DNA from: Pseudomonadota bacterium
Lineage (GTDB): Bacteria > Pseudomonadota > Gammaproteobacteria > Steroidobacterales > MnTg04
Direction of reading: 5' to 3'
Length of the DNA stretch: 64,000 bases
NCBI GenBank assembly: GCA_022572885.1
Contig: JACZVC010000008.1
Span: 1 to 64,000, forward strand
Notes under the pieces: generated by a model
What the model was told of the DNA's origin: nothing
The model's database searches: none
Seen by the model: only the letters and a program-made list of their open reading frames with translations
In this document: piece by piece, positions 54,660 through 63,864 of the stretch
How positions within the stretch are numbered: position 1 is the first letter of the stretch
Layout: each line of letters begins with the position of its first letter
Position numbers and translations under genes: made by a program

Positions 54660-55223
54660 TCAACTATCCAATTGATCTTTCAGTAATCGCCTGGCCCTGT
54701 GTAACTGCGCCTTGCTCGTTCCCACGGCTATTCCCAACATGCTGGAGGCTTCTTCGTGACTGAAACCGCTAACGCCGCAAAGCAACAGGACATCCCGTGC
54801 CCCTTCCGGTAGTCTGGCGATCGCATTTTCGATATCGAACCCCGCGCTGTCCGGGGCCGGCGACGAAGCACCGGCCATCTGCCCGGCAAGCAACTCAAGA
54901 TGCGCCCCGCGGCGCCGGCTGCTGCGTTTGTGGCCCAAAACCTGGTTGACCGCAATACGATGGATCCAGGTCCCGAATGCACTTTGTCCACGAAACTCAG
55001 GCAATTTACGCCAGGCGCGGATGAATGCTTCCTGGACACAATCGTCCGCCAGCGCCGGCTCACCGGTCATCCTCAGGCAAAGCGCGTAAACCCGGCCAAC
55101 ATGCTGGCGGTAAAGTATCTCGAATGCGGCGTGTTCTCCTTCCCGGGCACGAACCACGAGATTCTTTTCCGTCTGTCTTGAGTCCGGGTCAGTCATCGAT
55201 GTGGCCGCCAGACTGACACCCAT
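54660..55223 (-). CDS. ECF RNA polymerase sigma factor
   Basis: 187 residues with sigma regions 2 (FEILYRQHVGRVYALCLRMT, then DDCVQEAFIRAWRKLPEFRG) and 4 (IARLPEGARDVLLLCGVSGF and SHEEASSMLGIAVGTSKAQLHRARRLL). Such factors direct polymerase to envelope-stress-type promoters. The ATG at 55223 follows GGAG at a proper distance, so it is preferred over the internal ATG at 55196. It is first in an operon with a membrane anti-sigma protein and DUF4097. A matching ECF-type promoter is seen just upstream. Confidence 0.93.
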   Translation of the reverse strand: MGVSLAATSMTDPDSRQTEKNLVVRAREGEHAAFEILYRQHVGRVYALCLRMTGEPALADDCVQEAFIRAWRKLPEFRGQSAFGTWIHRIAVNQVLGHKRSSRRRGAHLELLAGQMAGASSPAPDSAGFDIENAIARLPEGARDVLLLCGVSGFSHEEASSMLGIAVGTSKAQLHRARRLLKDQLDS

Positions 55224-55251
55224 ACACGCTCCAGCCGTTGTTTACTGGGTT

Positions 55252-55278
55252 TTTGACGCCGGTGGACATGCAAGGGTT
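55252..55278 (-). promoter_or_regulatory. Putative autoregulated ECF promoter
   Basis: On the minus strand AACCCTT (55272-55278), 15 bases, then TCAAA (55252-55256) resemble RpoE-type GGAACTT/TCAAA elements. The leader to the ATG would be about 20 bases and include the Shine-Dalgarno. Predicted target of the encoded sigma factor. Confidence 0.45.
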
Positions 55279-55335
55279 TAAAAGGCGAGGGTTGGGGACT
55301 ATTTAAAATAAGGCAGGCTTGACCCTGGTGTACCG

Positions 55336-56550
55336 TCAGCCCGCCATCGACCACTGTTCGCGGATCTTCTTCTCCTGCTCCTCGACGTGTTTCGACCAGC
55401 GTGCAAGAAAACGATAGGCGCGGTCTTTCGGCAGCGGTTTGCAGACGTAATATCCCTGGGCGATATCACAGCCGACCGAGCGCAGGAAATTCAGGGTTGG
55501 TTCTGATTCCACACCTTCGGCGCAGACATTCAGCCCAAGCGCATGGGCCAGGTTGACAACAGCGGCAACCACGGCCCTGGCCTCCTCACTGCGCCGAACC
55601 TCGAGGATGAAACTGGTGTCTACCTTGACTTCGGAAAAGGGCATCCGGTAAAGCATCAGTAATGGCGACGAAGCAGTACCAAAATTGTCCAGACAAAGCT
55701 CGACCCCCTTTGCTCGCAATCGCTTGAGGATGACCAGGCTCTGCTCGGCATCTGTCATCGCCGAAGTTTCCGACAGCTCGAGCATCAGGCGGTCGGCTGG
55801 AACGTCGTAACGCGACAGCAATTCCTCGACCATGTCGGGGAAATCGTCTTCCACCAACTGGCGGGCCGACACATTGACACCGACATTGACCTCCTCGCCT
55901 TTTTCCGCCCACGCGGCATTTGCTTCAAGCACTTGCTCCAACACGCAGCGGGACAATTCACCGGACAGACCGAGTTCCTCGGCCTTCGCCAGGAACGACC
56001 CCGGCATCATCAAACCCTGGACCGGATGCTGCCACCTCACGAAGGCTTCCGCACCACACATATAGATGGGACCGGTCAGGCGCAGACGCGCCTTCGGCTG
56101 GTAATGCACCACCATCTGGCCGTCGTCCATGGCCTTCATTATCAGCTCTTTGGTCAGCCGCATTTCACCGCCGGGCACAGCCGTCAGCAGCGTTTCCAGA
56201 TCATCCAGCATGACTGGCTTGGCCAGGCTGCCAGCCATCCGAAGCCCCAGGCTGCGCCCCAGTTTTTCGGCCGATTTCAACACCCGGTCATCCAGACCGC
56301 TGATCAGAAGGACCGCAGCCTGGCACTCCTCGTCCGCGAGATACCGAATCAGCTGGATGCCATCAGCGTCTGGCATCTGCAGATCCATGACGATATAGCT
56401 CGGGTCGAACTCCTGTACCGCCCGCCTGAAATGATCCGCATCTTTGGCCAGCCTGACCTCAAACCCCTGCCCACGCCCGACCTCGCCGATAAAGCGCATT
56501 ATTTCCGCTTCATCGTCAATTACCAGCAGCCGTTTTTCGGGTTTGCTCAA
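55336..56550 (-). CDS. Response regulator with degenerate EAL domain
   Basis: 404 residues. An N-terminal receiver (LLVIDDEAEIMRFIGEVG, phospho-Asp in YIVMDLQMPDADG, Lys in LAKPVM) is fused to an EAL domain (about 135-385). EAL motifs: EAF instead of EAL in AEAFVRW, NVSARQL, LELSET, LDNFGTASSP where active phosphodiesterases have DDFG, VKVDTSFI, CAEGVES and QGYYVCKPLP. The DD-to-DN change removes a metal-binding residue. It may be a c-di-GMP sensor or weak enzyme rather than a full phosphodiesterase. The start is TTG with GGAG five bases upstream. It is downstream of the LuxR-type regulator gene. Confidence 0.88.
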   Translation of the reverse strand: MSKPEKRLLVIDDEAEIMRFIGEVGRGQGFEVRLAKDADHFRRAVQEFDPSYIVMDLQMPDADGIQLIRYLADEECQAAVLLISGLDDRVLKSAEKLGRSLGLRMAGSLAKPVMLDDLETLLTAVPGGEMRLTKELIMKAMDDGQMVVHYQPKARLRLTGPIYMCGAEAFVRWQHPVQGLMMPGSFLAKAEELGLSGELSRCVLEQVLEANAAWAEKGEEVNVGVNVSARQLVEDDFPDMVEELLSRYDVPADRLMLELSETSAMTDAEQSLVILKRLRAKGVELCLDNFGTASSPLLMLYRMPFSEVKVDTSFILEVRRSEEARAVVAAVVNLAHALGLNVCAEGVESEPTLNFLRSVGCDIAQGYYVCKPLPKDRAYRFLARWSKHVEEQEKKIREQWSMAG

Positions 56551-56695
56551 GGTTTCTCCATGTATGCACGGACCATCCGCCTGAAGCTAAGCGCAGCGGA
56601 GCGAAAAGTGCAAGAAATTCGTTTATTTCCGCAACCCCTGGGAGCCAATCGAACCACCCTTGCCAGCGGCCGCTACCTGACCGCCAGGCCTGATC

Positions 56696-57349
56696 TCAGC
56701 TATCGACAGAAATCAGCCCTTCACGAATCGCATAGCGAGTCAGATCGGCCAGGGTATTCAATGCAAGCTTTTTCATGATATTGCTGCGGTGCGTCTCAAT
56801 TGTCTTGGCGCTGACGTGCAGCAATTCTCCTACCTGGGCAGTTTTCTTTCCTTCCGCCAGCAATTGCAAAACCTCTCGCTCGCGACCGGTCAATAACTCT
56901 GGCAGCGAAGGCTCGCCATCGCTGAGCAGTGCCTCGAGCTGGTCTTTGTATTTGTCCCGGAGCACCTTGCTGAGATAAATCCCACCACCGGTCACGGTGG
57001 TTATGGCCAATTCCAACTCCTCGACAGCATTTTCCTTCAGAACGTAGCCACGAGCTCCGGCACGCATCATTGCCGCTATATAGCGCCGGTCATCGTGCAT
57101 GGTTAGCGCAATGACCGGCAATTTCGGATGCAATTTGTGCAATTTGCGAGTGGCATCGATGCCATTCAGCTCCGGCATCGCAATATCGATAATCACCAGG
57201 TCCGGCTCAAGTCGACGGACCATTCGTTCGACCTTACGACCCGAGTTCGCCATGCCCACCACATCGAACTTGTCCCCCCTCTCCAGCAGGACACGCAAGC
57301 CCTCGTTGCAAATCTGGTGATCATCCGCCAACAGTATCTTAAGGGGCAC
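56696..57349 (-). CDS. NarL/FixJ-family response regulator
   Basis: 217 residues from GTG at 57349 (the frame opens with another GTG at 57367; GGGGTGAG lies before the later one). A receiver domain (KILLADDHQICNEGLRVLLE, phospho-Asp in LVIIDIAMPELNG, Lys in GYVLKENAV) is fused to a LuxR-type HTH (LTGREREVLQLLAEGKKTAQ and VGELLHVSAKTIETHRSNIM). It is a DNA-binding transcription regulator. The start lies inside the 3' end of the histidine kinase gene, so the two form a two-component pair. Confidence 0.93.
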   Translation of the reverse strand: MPLKILLADDHQICNEGLRVLLERGDKFDVVGMANSGRKVERMVRRLEPDLVIIDIAMPELNGIDATRKLHKLHPKLPVIALTMHDDRRYIAAMMRAGARGYVLKENAVEELELAITTVTGGGIYLSKVLRDKYKDQLEALLSDGEPSLPELLTGREREVLQLLAEGKKTAQVGELLHVSAKTIETHRSNIMKKLALNTLADLTRYAIREGLISVDS

Positions 57350-58706
57350 TGGACTCACCCCGCTCACCCAACGGGATACAGATACCGACCGTGGAACCTT
57401 GTCCGGGCTCGCTATCGATATTCAATTCGCCATCCAGCGGTTTCAGTCTTTCGCGAATACTGAACAAACCGAATCCCGGCCTGACGGCGCTCATACTAAA
57501 ACCGCAGCCATTGTCTTTTACATCGACGCACAACATGCCGCCGTTTTCAGCAATACTGACGGTCGCCGATTTCGCCCCGGAGTGCTTGGTTACGTTGACC
57601 AATAGCTCCCTGACAAGCTGATACATCGTCACCCGCAAATCAAGATCGAGCAATAACTCACCACCCACGACCTTTACTCCGCATTCGATACCGTGGCGCT
57701 CGCTGAGCGTATCGCTCAACCATTCAACCGCCGCGACAAAGCCCAGCTCGTACAAAACGGGCGGACTGAGCTCGAAAACCAGTGTGCGGGTTTGGCGAAT
57801 GGCATGGTCGATCAATTCATTGATTTCGTTCAAGGAATCAAAACTTCCTTCATCACTGGAATCTTGCAGCACCGACCCCAGCTTAAGCTTGGCGATACTG
57901 AGCTGCTGAGCCACGGTATCGTGCAGGGCGACCGCTATGTCTCGCCGCACCTTTTCCTCCGCGAGGGCGAGTCGCGTCGTCATGGAGCGAAGCTGGCGTT
58001 CATAAATTCGCAGATTCTGCTCGGTTTTCCGGCGCTCGGTGACATCCAGCAATGCCGAGACTCTGAGACTTCTGCCACCAATATCCAGAGTTCGCGCACG
58101 TATTTCGACGACGATTTTTTCGCCGCCCTTGCGCACGCCGGTGACTAAGTATGTATCTTCCAGCCGGCCGGCGAGATGATCCTTTACAACTTGGCGGCTA
58201 TCCGGGTCGGTCAGGTCAATAACGGAACGTCCGACCAGTTCTTCCCGGCTGTACCCGAAATCATGACAGCCCCGCTGATTGACGGCGAGGATTTTGCCAT
58301 TTTCAGATATGAACAAGCCCTCAAAGCTGGCATCGCTCATGATGTTCAGCCAGGCCTGGCTTTCCTGCAGCTTCAGTTTGGCCTCGTAAAGACGACTCAC
58401 CAAGCCGTTGGCAGTCATGCCCAGCACCAGAAATGTCACCGTTGTGATTAGCCGGTGCGTCAGGTGGTCTTCGCCTGGTTTGACCAGGGCCACCAAAAAA
58501 CCTTGTTGCTCATCGAAAAAAGCCACCAGCCAGGCATCGAAGCACCAATACAGGACCGCGACCGCGAAAACACTCCAGAAAAAACTGCCAAAACAATGCT
58601 CCGCCATCGATTTTTTTTCGTTGGCGGCGCTGGCAACAGGGGTAGTTCGCTCATATTCATTATTGCCATACAATCGGTTGCAGGACGAAACCCGGGCTAC
58701 AGGCAT
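57339..58706 (-). CDS. PAS-containing HisKA_3 histidine kinase
   Basis: 455 residues. Two membrane helices (about 40-62 and 82-105) are followed by a PAS domain (about 125-235; GYSREELVGRSVIDLTDPDS). A HisKA_3 dimerisation domain has the phospho-His in RRDIAVALHDTVAQQLSIAK. A HATPase domain has a DNGCGF box and a GFGLFSIRERL G-box. It phosphorylates the overlapping NarL-type regulator. The start is well defined by GGAGGTG six bases before the ATG. The membrane segments are short, so the sensor input is probably PAS-based. Confidence 0.93.
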   Translation of the reverse strand: MPVARVSSCNRLYGNNEYERTTPVASAANEKKSMAEHCFGSFFWSVFAVAVLYWCFDAWLVAFFDEQQGFLVALVKPGEDHLTHRLITTVTFLVLGMTANGLVSRLYEAKLKLQESQAWLNIMSDASFEGLFISENGKILAVNQRGCHDFGYSREELVGRSVIDLTDPDSRQVVKDHLAGRLEDTYLVTGVRKGGEKIVVEIRARTLDIGGRSLRVSALLDVTERRKTEQNLRIYERQLRSMTTRLALAEEKVRRDIAVALHDTVAQQLSIAKLKLGSVLQDSSDEGSFDSLNEINELIDHAIRQTRTLVFELSPPVLYELGFVAAVEWLSDTLSERHGIECGVKVVGGELLLDLDLRVTMYQLVRELLVNVTKHSGAKSATVSIAENGGMLCVDVKDNGCGFSMSAVRPGFGLFSIRERLKPLDGELNIDSEPGQGSTVGICIPLGERGESSAP

Positions 58707-58775
58707 GCCCCACCTCCAAGGGGGGGTTATAGCTTGCGTCGGCCCGCATATTTCACCAAGGCGGTGACATGCAGG

Positions 58776-61487
58776 CTAGCCGGCTTTCTTGGCCGCTCCG
58801 GTGTTTTCTGCATCCAGCACCCGGCGGATTTTTCGGGCCAGCTCATCGTGGCCATAGGGCTTGCAGATTACGCTGTCCGGACCGGCTTCTACGCCTTTAT
58901 ACATGATCGTGCTTTCAGCAAAGCCCGTAGCAAACAGGACCGGTAAGTCAGGGCGGATATTTCCAGCTTTTTGCGCCAGCACCGGCCCTCGCATCCCACC
59001 TGGCATCATGACATCGCTAAACAACAAGTCGATTTCCGGGTGCGCCTGCAGCACGCGCAGCGCGGATGGCCCGTCCCCCGCTTCCAGGGTCTGGTAACCG
59101 AGGTCGCTGAGCAGAGCTATCGTGGTTTTTCTGACCTCGTTGTCGTCTTCGACGACCAGTATGCACTCATCGCCTTTTGGCATTTCAATTTCAATAATCT
59201 GCTGCTCGCTGCTCGCTGCTTCGTCATCTGACATCGGGAATAACAGTCTGACGCGAGTTCCGACACCGACATCGCTCCTGATGCTGGTAAAACCACCAGA
59301 CTTCTCGACAAAACCATGGACTATGCTCAGGCCCAGACCACTGCCCTTGCCGACGTCCTTGGTCGTAAAGAATGGCTCGAAAGCCCGATCGGCTACATCG
59401 GACGGCATTCCGCACCCGGTATCGCTTACCGCCAAAAATACATACTCACCTGGCGTCGCCTGAGGAAACTCGGGGGATCCGCTATCGGGGATGCTCAGGT
59501 TGCTGGTCTCGATCAGGAGTTGCCCGCCTTCCGGCATGGCATCCCGCGCGTTGATCGCGAGATTTAACAGCGCGCTTTCCAGTTGCCCCGGATCGATGGT
59601 TGCCGGATGCAGGTTTTTTTCGAATCGGGTTTCTATGTCAACGCTGCTGCCCAGCGTTCGCCTCAGCAACTCGTCCATTTCCATGACCAGTTCGTTGATA
59701 TCCAGCAATTTGGGTTCGAGCATCTGGCGGCGAGAGAGGGAAAGCAGCCTCTTGGTCAGTTCCGCACCCCGCATTGCTGCCTTCAGTGCGGCATCGATCA
59801 GCTCCATGAGTTTCTCCTGCCCTTTTAACGGCCTGGAAAGCAACTGGAGATTGCCGACGATAATGCTCAGAAGGTTATTGAAATCATGGGCTACGCCACC
59901 GGTAAGCTGACCGACTGCTTCCATTTTCTGCGCCTGGCGCAGCTCCGCTTCCAGCCGCCGGTGCATGGTCATATCCTGGACCACGGAAAAGAAACCGATG
60001 ACATCGCCGCTGTCGTCGCGGTGCGGAATATAGGTCACCTCCAGTTCAAAATCCTGCATCTCCCGCTCGGCGCCAGCCGAATAAGTGACCATCTCGCCGG
60101 CCAGGACTTTGTCGATTCTCGGCCGTATTATCCGGTACGATTCCTCCGAGGTGATATGTCTGATTTTCTTGCCAATCAATTCGGGTTGTCTTACCCGGAA
60201 CCAGTCGAGATAATTTTGATTGGCGAAGGTAATGGTTTCGTCTTTTTCAACATAGGCGATGCTGATCGGCACCGAATTCAGAATCAGTTGGAAAAAGGAC
60301 TGGCTGCTACGCAACGCTTCCTCGGCCTTCTTGCGCTCACCAATATCCGCCACTGAGCCGGCCATCCGGGTTGCTCTGCCATCCGCATTACGAACAGACT
60401 GACCCTTGGCCTGCAGCCACAGGTACTCGCCGTTCTCCCTGCGCAGCCTGAATTCCACGTTGAAGGGCCGATCGTCGCGCAGATGCTCGATCACCGCCTG
60501 CCAGACGCGCGGATGGTCATCGGGATGGGTGCGAGACTGAAATTGTTTGTAGCCGTCGTTTTCAAGCTGCGGGTCGAAACCCAGGAGGTCGACCAGTCTC
60601 GGCGATGCAAAGAACCGATCGGCGACCAGGTCCCAATCGTACAACCCATCCAGCGATCCCTTGACCGCCAGTTCAAAGCGTTCTTCGCTCTTGCGTAGCG
60701 CCGCCTCCGCCCGCATCCGCTCGGTCACGTCGATCAAAGTACCCTGGTAGTGGGATGGATTCCCATCGCTGTCGTAAACCAGGCAGGAATTCTCCAGCAC
60801 GGTAATTTCCCGGCCGTCTTTTCTTGTCAGCCTGAGCTCCGAGTTGACCATTTCGCCCGCTGCGTGAACCTGCTCGACCCAGCGTTGCCTTTGTTCCGGA
60901 CAGGCATGAATCTGGCTGGGGATATCGATCTTTAGCAACTCCTCCTCGCTGTCATATCCGAGAAGTTTTACCATGCTGGGGTTGGCGGAGATAAACTTGC
61001 CATCGAGCGTCGTGCTAAAAACACCGGCGACCACGTTGCCATAAAGAGCCCGGTATTTCTGCTCCGATGACTTGAGCTCGATTTTGATGCGGGCTCTCTC
61101 GGTCGCGTTGCGTATCGTTCTGACCAGAAGTTCACAGTCGAATTCATCCTTGACCAGGTAGTCCTCGGCGCCGCAGCGGACAGCTTCCAGCCCCAGTTCC
61201 CTGGGCTCCTGACCCGAAAGAACGATAACCGGTACGTCTCCGGCCAGCGGCAACAACTTCTTTAGCGCCTCCAGCCCTTTGCATCCGGGCAGCGCGAGGC
61301 TCAGCATGATGACATCGTATAGCTCGCCGTTAGCGACCGTAATATTGGTAGATGCTTCGATCTGCGGGATCTCCGTCAGCTCGAAGCTGACGGAGATCGC
61401 CTGGTCCAACTGCTCGCACAGGGATGCCCTGTCGCTGGCATCGTTGTCGATTAACAGCGCACGGATCAATGTCTTGTCTGCGGTCAT
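58776..61487 (-). CDS. Hybrid sensor histidine kinase with pseudo-receiver, PAS repeats and receiver
   Basis: 903 residues, soluble. Order: an N-terminal receiver-like domain (about 8-125; YDVIMLSLALPGCKG has Ser where the phospho-Asp should be, so it is a pseudo-receiver), three PAS/PAC domains (about 140-255, 270-390, 395-515), HisKA with phospho-His in GGVAHDFNNLLSIIVGNLQL, HATPase (VSDTGCGMP, GKGSGLGLSIVHGFVEKSGG), and a C-terminal receiver with intact Asp in LLFSDVMMPGG. It probably feeds phosphate to the neighbouring regulators. It lies 69 bases upstream of the HisKA_3 kinase gene on the same strand, so the four signalling genes may be one operon. Confidence 0.92.
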   Translation of the reverse strand: MTADKTLIRALLIDNDASDRASLCEQLDQAISVSFELTEIPQIEASTNITVANGELYDVIMLSLALPGCKGLEALKKLLPLAGDVPVIVLSGQEPRELGLEAVRCGAEDYLVKDEFDCELLVRTIRNATERARIKIELKSSEQKYRALYGNVVAGVFSTTLDGKFISANPSMVKLLGYDSEEELLKIDIPSQIHACPEQRQRWVEQVHAAGEMVNSELRLTRKDGREITVLENSCLVYDSDGNPSHYQGTLIDVTERMRAEAALRKSEERFELAVKGSLDGLYDWDLVADRFFASPRLVDLLGFDPQLENDGYKQFQSRTHPDDHPRVWQAVIEHLRDDRPFNVEFRLRRENGEYLWLQAKGQSVRNADGRATRMAGSVADIGERKKAEEALRSSQSFFQLILNSVPISIAYVEKDETITFANQNYLDWFRVRQPELIGKKIRHITSEESYRIIRPRIDKVLAGEMVTYSAGAEREMQDFELEVTYIPHRDDSGDVIGFFSVVQDMTMHRRLEAELRQAQKMEAVGQLTGGVAHDFNNLLSIIVGNLQLLSRPLKGQEKLMELIDAALKAAMRGAELTKRLLSLSRRQMLEPKLLDINELVMEMDELLRRTLGSSVDIETRFEKNLHPATIDPGQLESALLNLAINARDAMPEGGQLLIETSNLSIPDSGSPEFPQATPGEYVFLAVSDTGCGMPSDVADRAFEPFFTTKDVGKGSGLGLSIVHGFVEKSGGFTSIRSDVGVGTRVRLLFPMSDDEAASSEQQIIEIEMPKGDECILVVEDDNEVRKTTIALLSDLGYQTLEAGDGPSALRVLQAHPEIDLLFSDVMMPGGMRGPVLAQKAGNIRPDLPVLFATGFAESTIMYKGVEAGPDSVICKPYGHDELARKIRRVLDAENTGAAKKAG

Positions 61488-61701
61488 GAGCGTATTTCCC
61501 AGAAATCCCCGAGTTGCAAAGCAGACGCAGAATCTAGCATGGCGTTTCCGGCCTTTTGTGGCCCTGGTTCACATTATTCGGAGCGGGCAGAAATATCGCA
61601 GCCGGGTCGCCGCCGCCGCACCGTTCGATTACGATAGAGTCCGGGAGAAGTAGCACTGCGCCGGGGGCACGCTCGGTTACGCAGCAACGACAGCACTCTT
61701 G

Positions 61702-62331
61702 ATGAACAGAAAAAAACATTGGGACACCGTGTATGCCGCCAAGGCGTCAGACCAGCTGAGCTGGTACCAGGAAACTCCTGTTACCTCGCTGGACCTGATT
61801 GACCAAACCGGGGTCGCTCGCGAAGACGCAATTATCGATGTCGGCGGCGGCGCATCGGTCCTGGTCGATCACCTGCTGGCGCTCGGCTACACGGACTTGA
61901 CGGTACTGGATATCTCAGGCCGCGCGTTGCGCGCTGCACGGCGCAGACTCAGCGGCAAAGCGGATCAGGTCTGCTGGATAGAATCCGATATTACGATGCT
62001 GGAGCCGCAACGCCAGTATGCGCTCTGGCATGACCGTGCAGTATTTCATTTTTTGACCGCGCCTGCAGACCGGGCGAAATACGTCGCGCTTTTGAAAAAC
62101 AGCCTGGCCACCGATGGATTTTTGGTGATAGGCGCCTTCGCCGTAGATGGCCCCGCGCGCTGCAGCGGTCTGGATGTCGTCCGCTACGACCGGCAAGGAA
62201 TCTGCGCGGAACTGGGCGCGTGTTTCCGTTTGCTCGGCGAATTTGCTGATCCCCATAAGACGCCATGGGGAGCCGAACAGAAGTTTGCTTTCTTCAGCTT
62301 TCGATACCTGGGGAATGACGATCGGCACTGA
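61702..62331 (+). CDS. Class I SAM-dependent methyltransferase
   Basis: 209 residues from the ATG at 61702; a TTG codon directly precedes it. Short N-terminus NRKKHWDTVYAAKASDQLSW, then SAM motif I AIIDVGGGASVLVDHLL, VLDISGRALRAARRRL and CWIESDITML with the acidic loop. An RAVFHFLT motif follows. This is a small-molecule or thiopurine-like methyltransferase fold. The substrate cannot be told. It is transcribed away from the hybrid kinase. Confidence 0.85.
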   Translation: MNRKKHWDTVYAAKASDQLSWYQETPVTSLDLIDQTGVAREDAIIDVGGGASVLVDHLLALGYTDLTVLDISGRALRAARRRLSGKADQVCWIESDITMLEPQRQYALWHDRAVFHFLTAPADRAKYVALLKNSLATDGFLVIGAFAVDGPARCSGLDVVRYDRQGICAELGACFRLLGEFADPHKTPWGAEQKFAFFSFRYLGNDDRH

Positions 62332-62404
62332 CCATCCGGCGCGCTGGCCCGCAAGCGCCCCGTCACGGTATAGTGCATGGGTTGAGTCATTCGGGAGATA
62401 CCCT

Positions 62405-62845
62405 ATGTTGTGGTGGGGATGGATCGTACTCGGTGTAATTATCCTGGGCGCTGAGATGTTTGTGATCGACGCTCAGTTTTTCCTGGTGTTTATTGGTTTG
62501 TCGGCCATATTGGTCGGCCTGCTGGACCTGTTTGGGCTCGCCATGCCGGAATGGGGACAGTGGATGTTATTTGCCGCGCTGGCCTTGATCTCAATGTTCA
62601 CTTTTCGCAGGGCTCTGTATACCAAGTTCAAGGGCAGCGCGCCTGGTTTTCGCGCGAGCCTGGAAGGCGATATGATCCTGGTTGCGGATGAGCTGGCGCC
62701 GGGCGCCGAGAGCAGGGCCAGTCACCGCGGCACGAAATGGACCATTCGAAATGTCGGCGGTGATAGCATCCCGGCAGGACAAAGAGCTCGTGTGCTAAAA
62801 ACCGAGGGCCTGGTCCTGCATGTGTCAAACGATCCGGCGGATTGA
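62405..62845 (+). CDS. NfeD-like membrane protein
   Basis: 146 residues from an ATG with GGAGAT seven bases upstream (longer frames to 62147 overlap the methyltransferase and are not credible). Three hydrophobic helices are followed by a short OB-fold domain ending IPAGQRARVLKTEGLVLHV, as in NfeD/YbbK-type proteins. In many genomes NfeD-like proteins are encoded just before SPFH/QmcA proteins, as here. They are thought to regulate membrane microdomain complexes. Confidence 0.88.
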   Translation: MLWWGWIVLGVIILGAEMFVIDAQFFLVFIGLSAILVGLLDLFGLAMPEWGQWMLFAALALISMFTFRRALYTKFKGSAPGFRASLEGDMILVADELAPGAESRASHRGTKWTIRNVGGDSIPAGQRARVLKTEGLVLHVSNDPAD

Positions 62846-62886
62846 AGCCGGGCAATTACAAATTTACAAATACGGAGAAAAAACCC

Positions 62887-63813
62887 ATGGATTCATTGAT
62901 TGTCGCACTGGCGATCGTTGTCGTCGCCGTTATCATCATCGCCAAGACTGCGGTCGTGGTACCGCAGCAAAACGCCTACGTAATTGAAAAGCTGGGCAAA
63001 TTCAGCCGGACGCTCAAGGCCGGTTTTCATATTCTGGTGCCGTTTTTTGACCGGATCGCCTACAGGCACACCTTGAAGGAACAGGCGATCGATATTCCCG
63101 AACAAATCTGCATTACCAAGGACAACGTACAAGTGGGCGTTGACGGGATCCTGTACCTGCAGATCCTCGACGCGGGCAGGGCATCCTACGGGATCTCCGA
63201 TTACATCTGGGCCATCATTCAACTGGCGCAGACCACCCTGCGTAGCGAAATAGGCAAGATAGTCCTGGACCGGACATTCGAAGAACGCTCGATGATCAAT
63301 TTGAACGTGGTCACTGAACTCGACAAGGCGTCCGATCCCTGGGGCGTCAAAGTCTTGCGTTACGAAATCAAGAATATCAACCCGCCGCATGACGTCTTGA
63401 CCGCGATGGAAAAACAGATGCGCGCCGAGCGTGAAAAGCGTGCGGTCGTGCTGACCTCCGAAGGCGAACGCGATGCCAAGATCAACGAAGCCGAAGGCGA
63501 GAAACAGCGGGTGATCAAGGAATCGGAAGCGACCAAGCAAATGCAGATCAATGAAGCGGCCGGTGAGGCGCAGGCTATCCTGGCCGTGGCAACCGCGACC
63601 GCTGAAGGCATGCGGCGCATCGCAGCCGCCGTGATCGAGAAAGGCGGCAACGAAGCGATGCAATTGCGTATTGCGGAACAGTATATCGAGCAATTCGGCA
63701 AGCTGGCCAAGGAAGGCAACACCCTGGTCATCCCGGCACAGCTTGCGGATCTGAGTTCCATGATCGCGCTGGCAACCAACATCGCCAAGGGAGACAAGAC
63801 CGTTGTCGGTTAA
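62887..63813 (+). CDS. qmcA: SPFH/stomatin-like protein QmcA
   Basis: 308 residues from ATG 62887, with GGAG nine bases upstream (an earlier TTG frame opens at 62842). An N-terminal membrane helix (MDSLIVALAIVVVAVIIIAK) is followed by the SPFH domain (VVPQQNAYVIEKLGKFSRTL, DNVQVGVDGILYLQI, VVTELDKASDPWGVKVLRYE) and a long coiled-coil rich in EGE and EA repeats (SEGERDAKINEAEGEKQRVI). It matches E. coli QmcA in length and order. It lies 41 bases after the NfeD-like gene in a probable two-gene operon. It forms membrane microdomains and affects FtsH proteolysis. Confidence 0.93.
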   Translation: MDSLIVALAIVVVAVIIIAKTAVVVPQQNAYVIEKLGKFSRTLKAGFHILVPFFDRIAYRHTLKEQAIDIPEQICITKDNVQVGVDGILYLQILDAGRASYGISDYIWAIIQLAQTTLRSEIGKIVLDRTFEERSMINLNVVTELDKASDPWGVKVLRYEIKNINPPHDVLTAMEKQMRAEREKRAVVLTSEGERDAKINEAEGEKQRVIKESEATKQMQINEAAGEAQAILAVATATAEGMRRIAAAVIEKGGNEAMQLRIAEQYIEQFGKLAKEGNTLVIPAQLADLSSMIALATNIAKGDKTVVG

Positions 63814-63864
63814 GAAGCTGGCAGATCGCACGCAGAATTTGGAAGCCGCCTGACCCGGATTCCG

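Noticed and set aside
62147-62404. N-terminal extension of the NfeD-like protein
   Set aside because: It overlaps the methyltransferase in another frame; the ATG at 62405 has a proper ribosome site and starts the membrane helix.
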